This document shows, piece by piece, positions 1 through 7,217 of a stretch of 35,141 nucleotides of DNA. Source of the stretch: Bacteroidota bacterium. GTDB lineage: Bacteria; Bacteroidota; Ignavibacteria; Palsa-1295. The DNA is taken from contig JAUZOQ010000028.1 in the NCBI GenBank assembly GCA_030706385.1, positions 1 to 35,141 on the forward strand, read 5' to 3'. Both the position numbers and the translations under genes were made by a program. The notes under the pieces were generated by a model. That model was not told where the DNA came from. It ran no database searches and worked only from the letters and a program-made list of their open reading frames with translations. How positions within the stretch are numbered: position 1 is the stretch's first letter; each line of letters begins with the position of its first letter.

Positions 1-660
1 CGAGTCGATCTTATAGTACTTGAACATCCATTCGCACATCTGCTTTGCCATGCCGAAGCCATCTATTCCGAAATGGGCCAGATACGGCTCGGCCGTTGTA
101 TAGGTCAGAGAAACCTTCTTAGCAAGGTGGTGCTTGGCGAGTTGATACCTGGTATTGAACAAGAATTCGTAGGCTGCGCCAAAACATGCTGCGCCCTGAG
201 CTGCACCGATAACAACCGGTCCCGGATCGGTCAGGAATTGTTTCCATGCCTGACGGGTCTTTTCCGCCACTTTCACGCCGATGATTGAATGGGCGTTCTC
301 TTTTAGTCCGGGTATGTAGTCATAATCCACTTTCGGACCGGTAGCGATGATCGTATAGTCATATTTGATCGGCTCGCCTTTTTTAGTGTGAATCTGATTC
401 TTTTCAAGATCGAAGTGCGTCACTTCATCTTCGATAAATTTAATATTATGCTGCTCGTACATCGGGCGGACATCGAATGTGATGTCCTTTTCATCGCGGA
501 TGCCGAATGGATACCAGATCAGCGATGGGAAAAAGATGAAGTTATGCGTATTGGCGACAACGGTAATATCATGATCTTCTCCGACCAACTCCTTAAGTTC
601 GAGAGCCGCCGTATATCCTCCGAAATTTGTACCGACGATTGCTATATGTTTGCGAGCCAT
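1..660 (-). CDS. Sulfide:quinone oxidoreductase-like FAD flavoprotein (C-terminus cut by window edge)
   Basis: The first 220 residues of a two-dinucleotide-domain flavoprotein are present; the rest lies beyond base 1. An N-terminal FAD-binding fold starts with IVGTNFGG (residues 8-15), and ATGPK (106-110) is the conserved strand after the FAD domain. GPVVIGAAQGAACFGAAYEF (147-166) matches the sulfide:quinone oxidoreductase (SQR) signature, with Cys159 aligned from memory to Cys160 of Acidithiobacillus SQR. The residue matching its Cys128 appears to be Ile/Gly (HSIIGVK, 124-130). The third redox cysteine would lie outside the window. SQR passes electrons from sulfide to membrane quinone; an NDH-2-like or flavocytochrome-type role is the alternative. 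The ATG start has a good Shine-Dalgarno (AAAGGAAAA). It lies 171 bases downstream of the OYE-like gene on the same strand, so the two may be cotranscribed. Confidence 0.75.
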   Translation of the reverse strand, partial: MARKHIAIVGTNFGGYTAALELKELVGEDHDITVVANTHNFIFFPSLIWYPFGIRDEKDITFDVRPMYEQHNIKFIEDEVTHFDLEKNQIHTKKGEPIKYDYTIIATGPKVDYDYIPGLKENAHSIIGVKVAEKTRQAWKQFLTDPGPVVIGAAQGAACFGAAYEFLFNTRYQLAKHHLAKKVSLTYTTAEPYLAHFGIDGFGMAKQMCEWMFKYYKIDS

Positions 661-831
661 AGTATTTTCCTTTCAATATGTTCGTGCCGCTTGGGCTTTG
701 TGGATTGTAGGGGCAAGTACTATGCCATTGAATGCATGCCCGAATCATACACAAAAAAAGAGGGATTTAGAGGGTTGGAGAAAACCGAAAGGCAACGAAC
801 TTTAACAAGTATCAAAATTCCTTACGGAGGT

Positions 832-2283
832 TCAGGGGACTTCTACAAGGTCAATCTTCATTGGCACTTCCGTCTTGATAATATTGGAGGGTTCGCTCTT
901 ATTGCCGGCCAGATCATAGGCTCGGATGTAGTATTGGTACGTTCTGCCGCTTGTGGTGACGTTATCGGTGTACATCGTTACCGTAACCGAATAGTAGTGC
1001 TCAAAATGCTTGCCGCCATCGGTGGAGCGCCAGATCTCGTAGCCGGCAACTTCTTCATTATCCGTCGCCTTTTCCCAGTTCAGACGGATCTGATTGGTGC
1101 GCGCCAGGAATTTCAGAGGTTCACGACTCTGCCAGCGTGGAGCTTCCGTATCATCGGAATACGGAGCCTGTAAATATTCCTTCGGCCAGAGGCCGCAGAC
1201 AACTTTATGGAAGGTTTCATCGAGTGCTTTGCAGACATTCCAATAGATGCACTTAACGATCTTCTCCTGGTTACCCTCTTTGATCTTCTTGATAATATCA
1301 GGATCGGCAAGCAAACCGCGCGCCATTCCGATCAGATCGGCTCGGTCGCTTTGCAAAACTTCTTCTGCGAGCAGCGGAGTGGCGATCTTCCCTGTTGCGA
1401 TGACGGGCGTATCGTATCCGTGCTTGCGAAGATTCTTTCTCGCTGCTTCGGCCATGTGAAGATTGTATCCATCGGGATATTCGGCAGGCGGCATGCAGCG
1501 ATCGCCGGAATAGCCGGTGTACGGATAGAGCACTTCGCCTTCTTTATGAATGGCATCTTCGAATTTTCCGCCGGCTGAAAGAGAAATGTAATCGACACCT
1601 GCTTCGGCCATACGCAGTGCGATCTCGGCAGATTCTTTAGATGTATAGCCGCCCTTAATACATTCCTCACCGAGGAATCGAACGCCGATCGGAAAATCAT
1701 CGCCGACCATTTTGCGAACTTGCTTGATAGCATTCAGCGGAACACGTAACCTGTTCTCCAATGATTTGCCGCCGAATTCATCGGGCCGCTTATTCCGCTT
1801 GGAGAGAAAGCTTGACATTGTATAGGCATGCGCCATGTGCAGCTCGACTCCGTCGTAGCCGCATTCCCTGGCACGCAGAGCTGCCTGGCCGTATTGTTCG
1901 ATAATGAGTTTTATGTCGGCCGGAGAGAGATCTTCGATCTTCTGTCGCCAGCCCGATCGGGCGATCTTGAGGAAATGAATGATCTGCGGAATAACTTTCG
2001 AGTCGCTCGTTGCATGCACTTCTTTGGCAAGTTGCGTAAGGCCCGGCTTATACTCCTCACCACAAATTCGCAATAGCGGGCCTGATTTAGCAGAGTGAAC
2101 GGCCATCGCTTCAACGACGATCAATCCCGTTCCACCTTTTGCGAAACGGACATATCGATCAGTGATATCCTGATTGACGAAGCCATCTTCGCCCGAAAGA
2201 CGTGTTACCATAGCAGGCACGACAAGCCTGTTCGGCAAGGTCAGCCCATTGATCGTATATGGGGATAAGAGTTTCTCGAACAT
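832..2283 (-). CDS. NADH:flavin oxidoreductase (old yellow enzyme family) with C-terminal fibronectin type III domain
   Basis: Residues 1-340 form an FMN TIM barrel of the OYE / 2,4-dienoyl-CoA reductase type: PNRLVVPAMVT (17-27), GVELHMAHAY (145-154) with the two active-site histidines, SKRNKRPDEFGG..ENR (161-178), and the phosphate-binding end IATGK..IGMARGLLADP (295-328). A cysteine cluster follows: Cys345, Trp348, Cys351, Cys363. In TMADH/FadH-type enzymes four cysteines there hold a 4Fe-4S cluster; here the second is Trp. The FAD/NAD(P)-binding domains of those enzymes are absent. Residues 380-475 instead form a clear Fn3 fold (LNWEKATDNEEVAGYEIWRS, YTD, YQYYIRAYDLAGNKSEPS). There is no signal peptide, so it is probably cytoplasmic. 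The substrate is unknown; enoate or enoyl reduction is the family-level guess. The start gives the canonical family N-terminus (MFEKLLSPYTINGL). Confidence 0.85.
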   Translation of the reverse strand: MFEKLLSPYTINGLTLPNRLVVPAMVTRLSGEDGFVNQDITDRYVRFAKGGTGLIVVEAMAVHSAKSGPLLRICGEEYKPGLTQLAKEVHATSDSKVIPQIIHFLKIARSGWRQKIEDLSPADIKLIIEQYGQAALRARECGYDGVELHMAHAYTMSSFLSKRNKRPDEFGGKSLENRLRVPLNAIKQVRKMVGDDFPIGVRFLGEECIKGGYTSKESAEIALRMAEAGVDYISLSAGGKFEDAIHKEGEVLYPYTGYSGDRCMPPAEYPDGYNLHMAEAARKNLRKHGYDTPVIATGKIATPLLAEEVLQSDRADLIGMARGLLADPDIIKKIKEGNQEKIVKCIYWNVCKALDETFHKVVCGLWPKEYLQAPYSDDTEAPRWQSREPLKFLARTNQIRLNWEKATDNEEVAGYEIWRSTDGGKHFEHYYSVTVTMYTDNVTTSGRTYQYYIRAYDLAGNKSEPSNIIKTEVPMKIDLVEVP

Positions 2284-2286
2284 AGG

Positions 2287-2297
2287 GTTACTGTAAC
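2287..2297. promoter_or_regulatory. 11-bp palindrome between divergent genes (possible operator)
   Basis: GTTAC-T-GTAAC is a perfect inverted repeat lying 3 bases upstream of the start codon of the OYE-Fn3 gene and near the start of the divergent small membrane protein gene. Its position would suit an operator, but it is short and could be chance. Confidence 0.25.
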
Positions 2298-2311
2298 ACT
2301 TTTTCGGGAGT

Positions 2312-2319
2312 TATGTTTG
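2312..2319 (+). promoter_or_regulatory. Possible Bacteroidota -7 element for the small membrane protein gene
   Basis: TATGTTTG matches TAnnTTTG. It would start transcription about 30 bases before the ATG at 2355 and overlaps the alternative upstream ATG at 2313, which argues for the downstream start. No TTTG is seen 19 bases upstream, so support is partial. Confidence 0.3.
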
Positions 2320-2354
2320 CAAGAGCAGCAGATTTTACCTTCTCTAAACGCACG

Positions 2355-2666
2355 ATGAACCTATTCAACCGGTATTCCAAGGAAGAAAGAAAAGAGAACG
2401 ATACGCTTCGGATTCGCTTGTTGCAAGTATTCGCGCTGATCTTCGTAACGGTAGTCGGAGTAAGTCTCGGATTTTCGGCATTATTTGGCCAAACTCCGAA
2501 TAAGGCTCTATCGCGGGATGATTTCTATGTTCCCTGCCTCATTGTGCTCTTTAATATGGTCCCAGCGGTGATGAGAAAATTCTCGTGGAAAGTGATCATT
2601 CCACAGACTATCGTCCAGACCGTGCTTGTCACGATATTTGTACTTGCAATCCAGCGGATTTGGTAA
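2355..2666 (+). CDS. Small hypothetical membrane protein
   Basis: This encodes 103 residues with a charged N-terminal stretch (YSKEERKENDTLRIR) and two or three hydrophobic segments at about residues 20-45, 57-72 and 80-100. The last segment runs nearly to the C-terminus (LAIQRIW). No family is recognised. An in-frame ATG at 2313 would add 14 residues (MFARAADFTFSKRT). The later ATG is preferred because a TAnnTTTG-type -7 element overlaps the upstream one and GGGAG sits only 2 bases before it. It is divergent from the OYE-Fn3 gene, with a very short shared leader. Downstream it converges on the terminator of the CADD gene. Confidence 0.55.
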   Translation: MNLFNRYSKEERKENDTLRIRLLQVFALIFVTVVGVSLGFSALFGQTPNKALSRDDFYVPCLIVLFNMVPAVMRKFSWKVIIPQTIVQTVLVTIFVLAIQRIW

Positions 2667-2696
2667 ATTTGGATCTGAGAAATAGGTACATAATTT

Positions 2697-2727
2697 AAAA
2701 AAAAAGCCCCGTTCAAAGAACAGGGCC
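2697..2727 (-). terminator. Rho-independent terminator of the CADD-family gene
   Basis: Read on the minus strand, a GC-rich hairpin (GCCCTGTTC, loop TTT, GAACGGGGC, with one mismatch) is followed by nine T residues. It lies 23 bases past the stop codon of the CADD-family gene. Confidence 0.85.
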
Positions 2728-2750
2728 GGATTCTCTAGGATTGGAGAATC

Positions 2751-3434
2751 TTACATTGTACATTCGATCGCATTCTCTCGCACGACTCCTGTAAGCATAT
2801 GATAATATGCTTTGGCAGCAGCAGCAGCGGCGGCGATGGCCGTTTCTTCATCGGCGGGTGAAGTAATGAGCGATGCTAACATGTCGCGCTCAGCTTGGCG
2901 ATGAATTTGATCGGCCTCTTCATGGACGCGGAAGAAGGCAAGGCCCTTATCGGAATTGACTCCGTAATATTTTGTCAATCCTTCGATCTTCGTGCGCGAA
3001 ACTTCGGGGATTTGCGATTCATATCCATAGAGCGCAGCAACGCCTTGAAGAGTGGAGCCGTGACGCGTAAGCTCGACAAATGTATCTTCCATGGCAGCCG
3101 TTTCTTTGTATGGGCTGGCATGGGTAACATCGGTACGATCGCAGCCAAGAGCTTCGGAAAAACGAAGCCAAAGCTCGGGATGATTCGCTTCACCCTGTTC
3201 CTCTTCCTGCAGATTCAGAAGAAGCTGCTGGCGGATAGCAATGTCAGTTGTATTGGCGTGCACGTTCGAAACGTAGCGGGGGAAGTTACGCTCGAAATGA
3301 TAATACTGCTTCGCATAATCCTGAAGCTGCGGATTGGTCAGCGTCCCGGCATTCCAGGCCTGGTAAAACGGATGATCCAAAACAGCATACTGCGCGATGG
3401 CAGCATCAAGACGGGCAAGAAAATTGGTTGTCAT
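2751..3434 (-). CDS. CADD-family di-metal oxygenase-like protein (putative p-aminobenzoate/folate route)
   Basis: This 227-residue all-helical TenA/PqqC-fold protein resembles Chlamydia CADD, a self-sacrificing dinuclear oxygenase proposed to make p-aminobenzoate for folate. With the ATG at 3434, family residues fall at a constant offset of 3 from my memory of CADD: Glu78, His85, Glu139, His171, Asp175 and His178 as metal ligands (LQEEEQGEANH, YGYE, FFRVHEEADQIHRQ). Tyr24 (HPFY) and Lys149 (SRTK) match the Tyr27 and Lys152 proposed to donate the ring and the amine. An upstream in-frame start at 3518 would add 28 residues lying within an intergenic stem-loop and promoter, so it is rejected. 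AAGAAG sits a few bases before the chosen ATG. TenA or PqqC itself is less likely. Confidence 0.85.
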   Translation of the reverse strand: MTTNFLARLDAAIAQYAVLDHPFYQAWNAGTLTNPQLQDYAKQYYHFERNFPRYVSNVHANTTDIAIRQQLLLNLQEEEQGEANHPELWLRFSEALGCDRTDVTHASPYKETAAMEDTFVELTRHGSTLQGVAALYGYESQIPEVSRTKIEGLTKYYGVNSDKGLAFFRVHEEADQIHRQAERDMLASLITSPADEETAIAAAAAAAKAYYHMLTGVVRENAIECTM

Positions 3435-3470
3435 GTGTTCTTCTTTTGAGAGTGGATAAAATTCTGAATG

Positions 3471-3478
3471 CAAATATA
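3471..3478 (-). promoter_or_regulatory. Putative -7 promoter element for the CADD gene
   Basis: TATATTTG matches the Bacteroidota TAnnTTTG exactly and would give a leader of about 30 bases. The -33 position falls inside the adjacent stem-loop and does not read TTTG. Confidence 0.5.
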
Positions 3479-3483
3479 CGAGG

Positions 3484-3537
3484 GAATTGAGAATGCTGAA
3501 TTGAGAATCCGTATTCACAATTCAGCATTCACAATTC
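3484..3537. repeat. Long inverted repeat (25-bp arms, 4-base loop) between the S9 peptidase and CADD genes
   Basis: The left arm 3484-3508 and right arm 3513-3537 are complementary at 23 of 25 positions, around the loop CCGT. The arms are built from the units AATTGAGAAT / AATTGTGAAT and GCTGAATTG, and a further AATTC copy overlaps the end of the S9 gene. On the minus strand the hairpin starts immediately after the S9 stop codon and ends just before the CADD promoter. It could be a transcript-end stabiliser or terminator, or a dispersed palindromic repeat. There is no T-tract. Confidence 0.75.
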
Positions 3538-5415
3538 TCAATTCAAGTGTTTTGCCAAAAAGGTCTCCATCGCTTCGTAGGCTTCGAATCGGTTCTCTTC
3601 ATTGTGGAAGCCATGACCTTCGTTCTCTTTTACGAGATAGGGTACGTCGATACCCCGCTTTTTCAAAGCTTCGACGATTTGATTGGATTCATCGATATTG
3701 ACTCGCGGATCTTTCGCTCCCTGAATAACGAGAAGCGGAGATTTGATCTGATCGACATGAAAAACGGGTGATGCCGATGTGAGCAAATCTTTATCCTTCA
3801 CCGGATCGCCAACCATTTCATACATCATTTCCAGAAATGGCTTCCAATACGGAGGAATCGTTTTCATGAAAGTGAAGAGATTCGAAACGCCGACATAGTC
3901 AATTCCACAAGCATAAAGATCAGGCGTGAACGTCATTCCGGCAAGGGTACAGTAACCTCCATAGCTTCCGCCATAAATGGCAACCTTCTTCGGATCGGCA
4001 ATGCCTTCGCCGATGATCCATTTAACACCATCTGAAATGTCATTCTGCATCGTCTTTCCCCATTGCTTGAAAGACGCTTCCCAGAACTTTCGTCCATATC
4101 CCGTCGAGCCACGAAAATTCACTTGCAGAACTGCATAACCTCTGTTGGCGAAAAGTTGTACTTCAGGATTATAGGTCCATTGATCGCGATACCATGGCCC
4201 GCCGTGAGGATTGACGATGACAGGAAGGTTCTTCGGATCTTTGCCCTTGGGAAGAGTTAAGTAGCCATGCAATGTGAATCCATCCCGAGAGGTAAATGTG
4301 ATCGGCTTCATTTCGCTGAGATCGCTTTCCTTCAGCCATGGGCTGACATCGGTAAGTTTCGTCAACTTATCGCCGCTCACTTCATATACATAGAATGCTC
4401 CGAGCGAGCGATCGCTAAAAGTGCGAACAATAAAGATATCTTCATTCTTATTCTCGCTTGTCAAAGTGATCTCATAATTTGGAAGCTTTGACTCAATGCT
4501 CTTAAAAATATCTTCGATCTGCTTATCCAGAAATTTCCGTTCACGCTTCCATGTCGTGTAGTTGATCGTCGTCAGGACCTTTCGTTTCTTCGAGAAATTA
4601 AGATCGGTCACGTCGACTTCTGGATGCTCGAAAATCGTTTCCAGCTCTTTTCCGTTTGCAATGTCGAATTTCACGATCGCTTGCTTATCGCGATTGAGAT
4701 TACTCGCGGCATATACGTACTTATTGTCGAAAGTAAAAAAGAGCGGGCTCACGGATTCTTTGAAGTTTGTCGTAATAATCTCTTTGAATTTATCCTTTTC
4801 ATTTTCGCGATACAGAAGGGTCGTGTTGACTCCATCAGTCGTCGATGCTGCACGGATCTTGCCGTCATGATCGGTAACCCAACCGGTAATATTGCCGGGA
4901 TTCTCTGCAGCAAGATCCATCGCTCCCGTTTTCACGTTTATGCGGTAGACATCAAAGATCTCTTTGTTGCGTTTATTGAGGCCAATGAGCATTTCATCGG
5001 GATGCTCTTCGAGCACATCGACCATCTGAACGGTCACGCTATCGAATGGAGTAAGATCCTTTAGATTTTCTCCACTGAGATCAACGGAATAGAGGTGAAA
5101 ATTTTCATCACCGCCGTTATCTTTGAGATATATGATCCTGTCGTTGGATTTCCAGGAATATCCGGCAAGATCGCGCGATGTTTCGCCGGTTACGCGTTTC
5201 GATTCGCCGCCCAAGCGAGGCATAACGAAGACATTCATCCGCCGTTCGTACGGAGCAAGGTAGGATATCCATTTGCCGTCCGGCGAGATCTGGTATCCGG
5301 TCTTTTCAGGATTCTTGAAGAAATCGCGTAGCGGAATTTTCGGTACTGAAGCCATCAATAAAGTCGTTTGCAAAATTAAAGAGAATGTGAGCGCCGTAGG
5401 TAACACCGTTTTCAT
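3538..5415 (-). CDS. S9 family prolyl oligopeptidase, exported
   Basis: This 625-residue serine peptidase has a signal-like N-terminus (residues 1-22, MKTVLPTALTFSLILQTTLL). A beta-propeller of about 330 residues (30-365) precedes an alpha/beta-hydrolase domain (372-625). The catalytic triad is Ser484 in GGSYGG, Asp569 in GAKDPRV and His601 in NEGHGF; HGGPWYRDQW (404-413) forms the oxyanion region. Such enzymes trim short peptides, here probably in the periplasm. The reading frame is open up to 5574, but the ATG at 5415 is chosen because it begins the signal peptide and has GGAG about 10 bases upstream. A TAnnTTTG element at 5475-5482 lies inside the longer version. It is the last gene before the stem-loop at 3484-3537. 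Confidence 0.93.
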   Translation of the reverse strand: MKTVLPTALTFSLILQTTLLMASVPKIPLRDFFKNPEKTGYQISPDGKWISYLAPYERRMNVFVMPRLGGESKRVTGETSRDLAGYSWKSNDRIIYLKDNGGDENFHLYSVDLSGENLKDLTPFDSVTVQMVDVLEEHPDEMLIGLNKRNKEIFDVYRINVKTGAMDLAAENPGNITGWVTDHDGKIRAASTTDGVNTTLLYRENEKDKFKEIITTNFKESVSPLFFTFDNKYVYAASNLNRDKQAIVKFDIANGKELETIFEHPEVDVTDLNFSKKRKVLTTINYTTWKRERKFLDKQIEDIFKSIESKLPNYEITLTSENKNEDIFIVRTFSDRSLGAFYVYEVSGDKLTKLTDVSPWLKESDLSEMKPITFTSRDGFTLHGYLTLPKGKDPKNLPVIVNPHGGPWYRDQWTYNPEVQLFANRGYAVLQVNFRGSTGYGRKFWEASFKQWGKTMQNDISDGVKWIIGEGIADPKKVAIYGGSYGGYCTLAGMTFTPDLYACGIDYVGVSNLFTFMKTIPPYWKPFLEMMYEMVGDPVKDKDLLTSASPVFHVDQIKSPLLVIQGAKDPRVNIDESNQIVEALKKRGIDVPYLVKENEGHGFHNEENRFEAYEAMETFLAKHLN

Positions 5416-5474
5416 AGATTTTGGTCTCCGGGATGATGAATGAAGGTTGATTCGCAGAAAATGGAGAATTGTTT

Positions 5475-5482
5475 CAAAATTA
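5475..5482 (-). promoter_or_regulatory. Putative -7 promoter element for the S9 peptidase gene
   Basis: TAATTTTG matches TAnnTTTG and lies about 60 bases upstream of the chosen ATG at 5415. No clear -33 TTTG is seen. Confidence 0.4.
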
Positions 5483-5530
5483 TGCGGACTTAAACTGAAG
5501 AATAAATAGTTCCAGAACCACATTATTATT

Positions 5531-7156
5531 ATGCGTGCATTCATTATACTTGTCCTTGCCTTCGCCTCGTCCACTGCCGTGGGACAGGATCATTCAGACT
5601 TAAAATCCCAGTATCATAATTTTCCAATGTCGGGGACAACAGGGGGGTGGGTAAAAAGTATGTCCGGTAACCAATATGCACTAGGTATTGCTTTAGACTC
5701 TTCTGGAAATGTATATGTTACTGGCTCATTCAGAGGGACTACAACTGTTGATACTTTCACTATAACAACTACTGGCCGATATGGAATTTTTTTAGCCAAA
5801 TATGATCGTGATGGTCACTTGGATTGGGTAAAAAGTGCAACGGGAAACAATGATGACGAAGCTCAAAAAATTGCCACTGATGCTTCTGGAAATGTTTATA
5901 TAGTCGGAAGTTTTCAAGACACAATAAATTTTGACAATATAAAATTGATAACAGAGGATGGTGCAGATGAGTATTACATAGCTAAATACCATCAGGATGG
6001 GGCCGTTGAGTGGGTAAAAAGTATCGGCCAGAATGGTAGTGGAGGTTACGGATTGAGCATTGACCAAAATAGCAATATCTATATTACGGGTTCCTTCGAA
6101 CATACTGCACAAATTGGTAATTTTAAACTGGTAGATGAACAGGGTATTGATGGCGATATTTTCATAGCTAAGTTACACTCAGATGGTAGTGTTGTGTGGG
6201 CGAAAAGAGCTGGCGGAAAACGAACCGACGCCGGGCATGCAATTGTCGTCGATCCCTTTGGCAATATTAATACAACTGGGTACTTTGAAGACACTGCATA
6301 TTTTGATAGTTCTAGAGTCATTACAAATTATAGTGATTCAGAACGTGCAAATCAGTTTTATATCGCAAAATATCAATCAAATGGTGATCTTATCTATGCA
6401 AACGTTATGGATAAAAATCCAAGCGTTGGAGTTGGCATTGCGAATGATGGGTTAGGAAATACATACGTAATAGGTGGTAGTCAAAATATCTTTATCGCAA
6501 AATACAATTCACAAGGGACAATCGAATGGAGAAAAGAGATAGAAGGGAATCACATAGGTATATCGAATATTGTGTTGGATGCATTGAGTAATCTATATTT
6601 CACGGGTTTCTTTAGTGATACAGCAACTTTCGGTAATATTGGGCTCAGTGGTATCGAAGATAATTTATTTATTGCAAAATATCAACCTGATGGAAATGTT
6701 GAGTGGGTAAAAAAGCCTGACGGTGTTAATAGATGTTACGGAACAGATATAGCGCTTGACAATTTCGGGAACATCTATATAACAGGGTATTATCAAGGAC
6801 AACTAGTATTGGATAGAGACACATTACGAAGCGATTTTGCTAGTATGTTTGTATGGAAAATTGGAAGTAACACTTCAGCGGTTCAAAGAAATAGTTACAA
6901 TTCGAGTTTCTCTCTTAATCCCAATCCTACCAATAATACGATTCACATTAATATTGAGACTATTGAATCTGGCAAAACCCAACTAACTCTATTAAATCTC
7001 CTCGGCGCAAGAGTTGCAACAATATGGGATGCAGAGCTAGCAATAGGAACGCATTCATTCGATCTTAACACCAACACACTTTCTGAAGGTAGCTATTTCC
7101 TTATGTTGCAAACTCCAACGATGAGAAAACTTGAGAAGCTTATTATTGAGAAATAA
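5531..7156 (+). CDS. T9SS-exported SBBP (beta-propeller) repeat protein
   Basis: The 541 residues begin with a signal peptide (MRAFIILVLAFASSTAVGQ). About seven degenerate SBBP-type repeats of roughly 50-60 residues follow (about 35-440), each with W-V/A-K near the start, then D-x-x-G-N-x-Y-x-T-G-x-F and FIAKY. Residues 458-541 are a type A T9SS sorting domain: LNPNPT, then LLGARV, then SEGSYFLMLQT, ending in KLIIEK. It should therefore be exported across the outer membrane and be surface-attached or released after C-terminal cleavage. The function is unknown. The gene is strikingly AT-rich compared with its neighbours (17 G/C in the 60 bases from 5881) and uses AT-ending codons, suggesting recent acquisition or relaxed selection. 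It stands alone, divergent from the S9 peptidase and convergent with cinA. No clear Shine-Dalgarno precedes the ATG. Confidence 0.9.
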   Translation: MRAFIILVLAFASSTAVGQDHSDLKSQYHNFPMSGTTGGWVKSMSGNQYALGIALDSSGNVYVTGSFRGTTTVDTFTITTTGRYGIFLAKYDRDGHLDWVKSATGNNDDEAQKIATDASGNVYIVGSFQDTINFDNIKLITEDGADEYYIAKYHQDGAVEWVKSIGQNGSGGYGLSIDQNSNIYITGSFEHTAQIGNFKLVDEQGIDGDIFIAKLHSDGSVVWAKRAGGKRTDAGHAIVVDPFGNINTTGYFEDTAYFDSSRVITNYSDSERANQFYIAKYQSNGDLIYANVMDKNPSVGVGIANDGLGNTYVIGGSQNIFIAKYNSQGTIEWRKEIEGNHIGISNIVLDALSNLYFTGFFSDTATFGNIGLSGIEDNLFIAKYQPDGNVEWVKKPDGVNRCYGTDIALDNFGNIYITGYYQGQLVLDRDTLRSDFASMFVWKIGSNTSAVQRNSYNSSFSLNPNPTNNTIHINIETIESGKTQLTLLNLLGARVATIWDAELAIGTHSFDLNTNTLSEGSYFLMLQTPTMRKLEKLIIEK

Positions 7157-7217
7157 CAACTATTATTTTCCGGAGATCTCTTCGGCAGCTAACGCACATC
7201 TCGCAATGATATAGTTA

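Noticed and set aside
388-1173. 261-residue plus-strand frame across the SQR-like and OYE genes
   Set aside because: It lies antisense to two well-supported genes, spans their intergenic gap, and has no recognisable domain. It is a shadow of minus-strand coding sequence.
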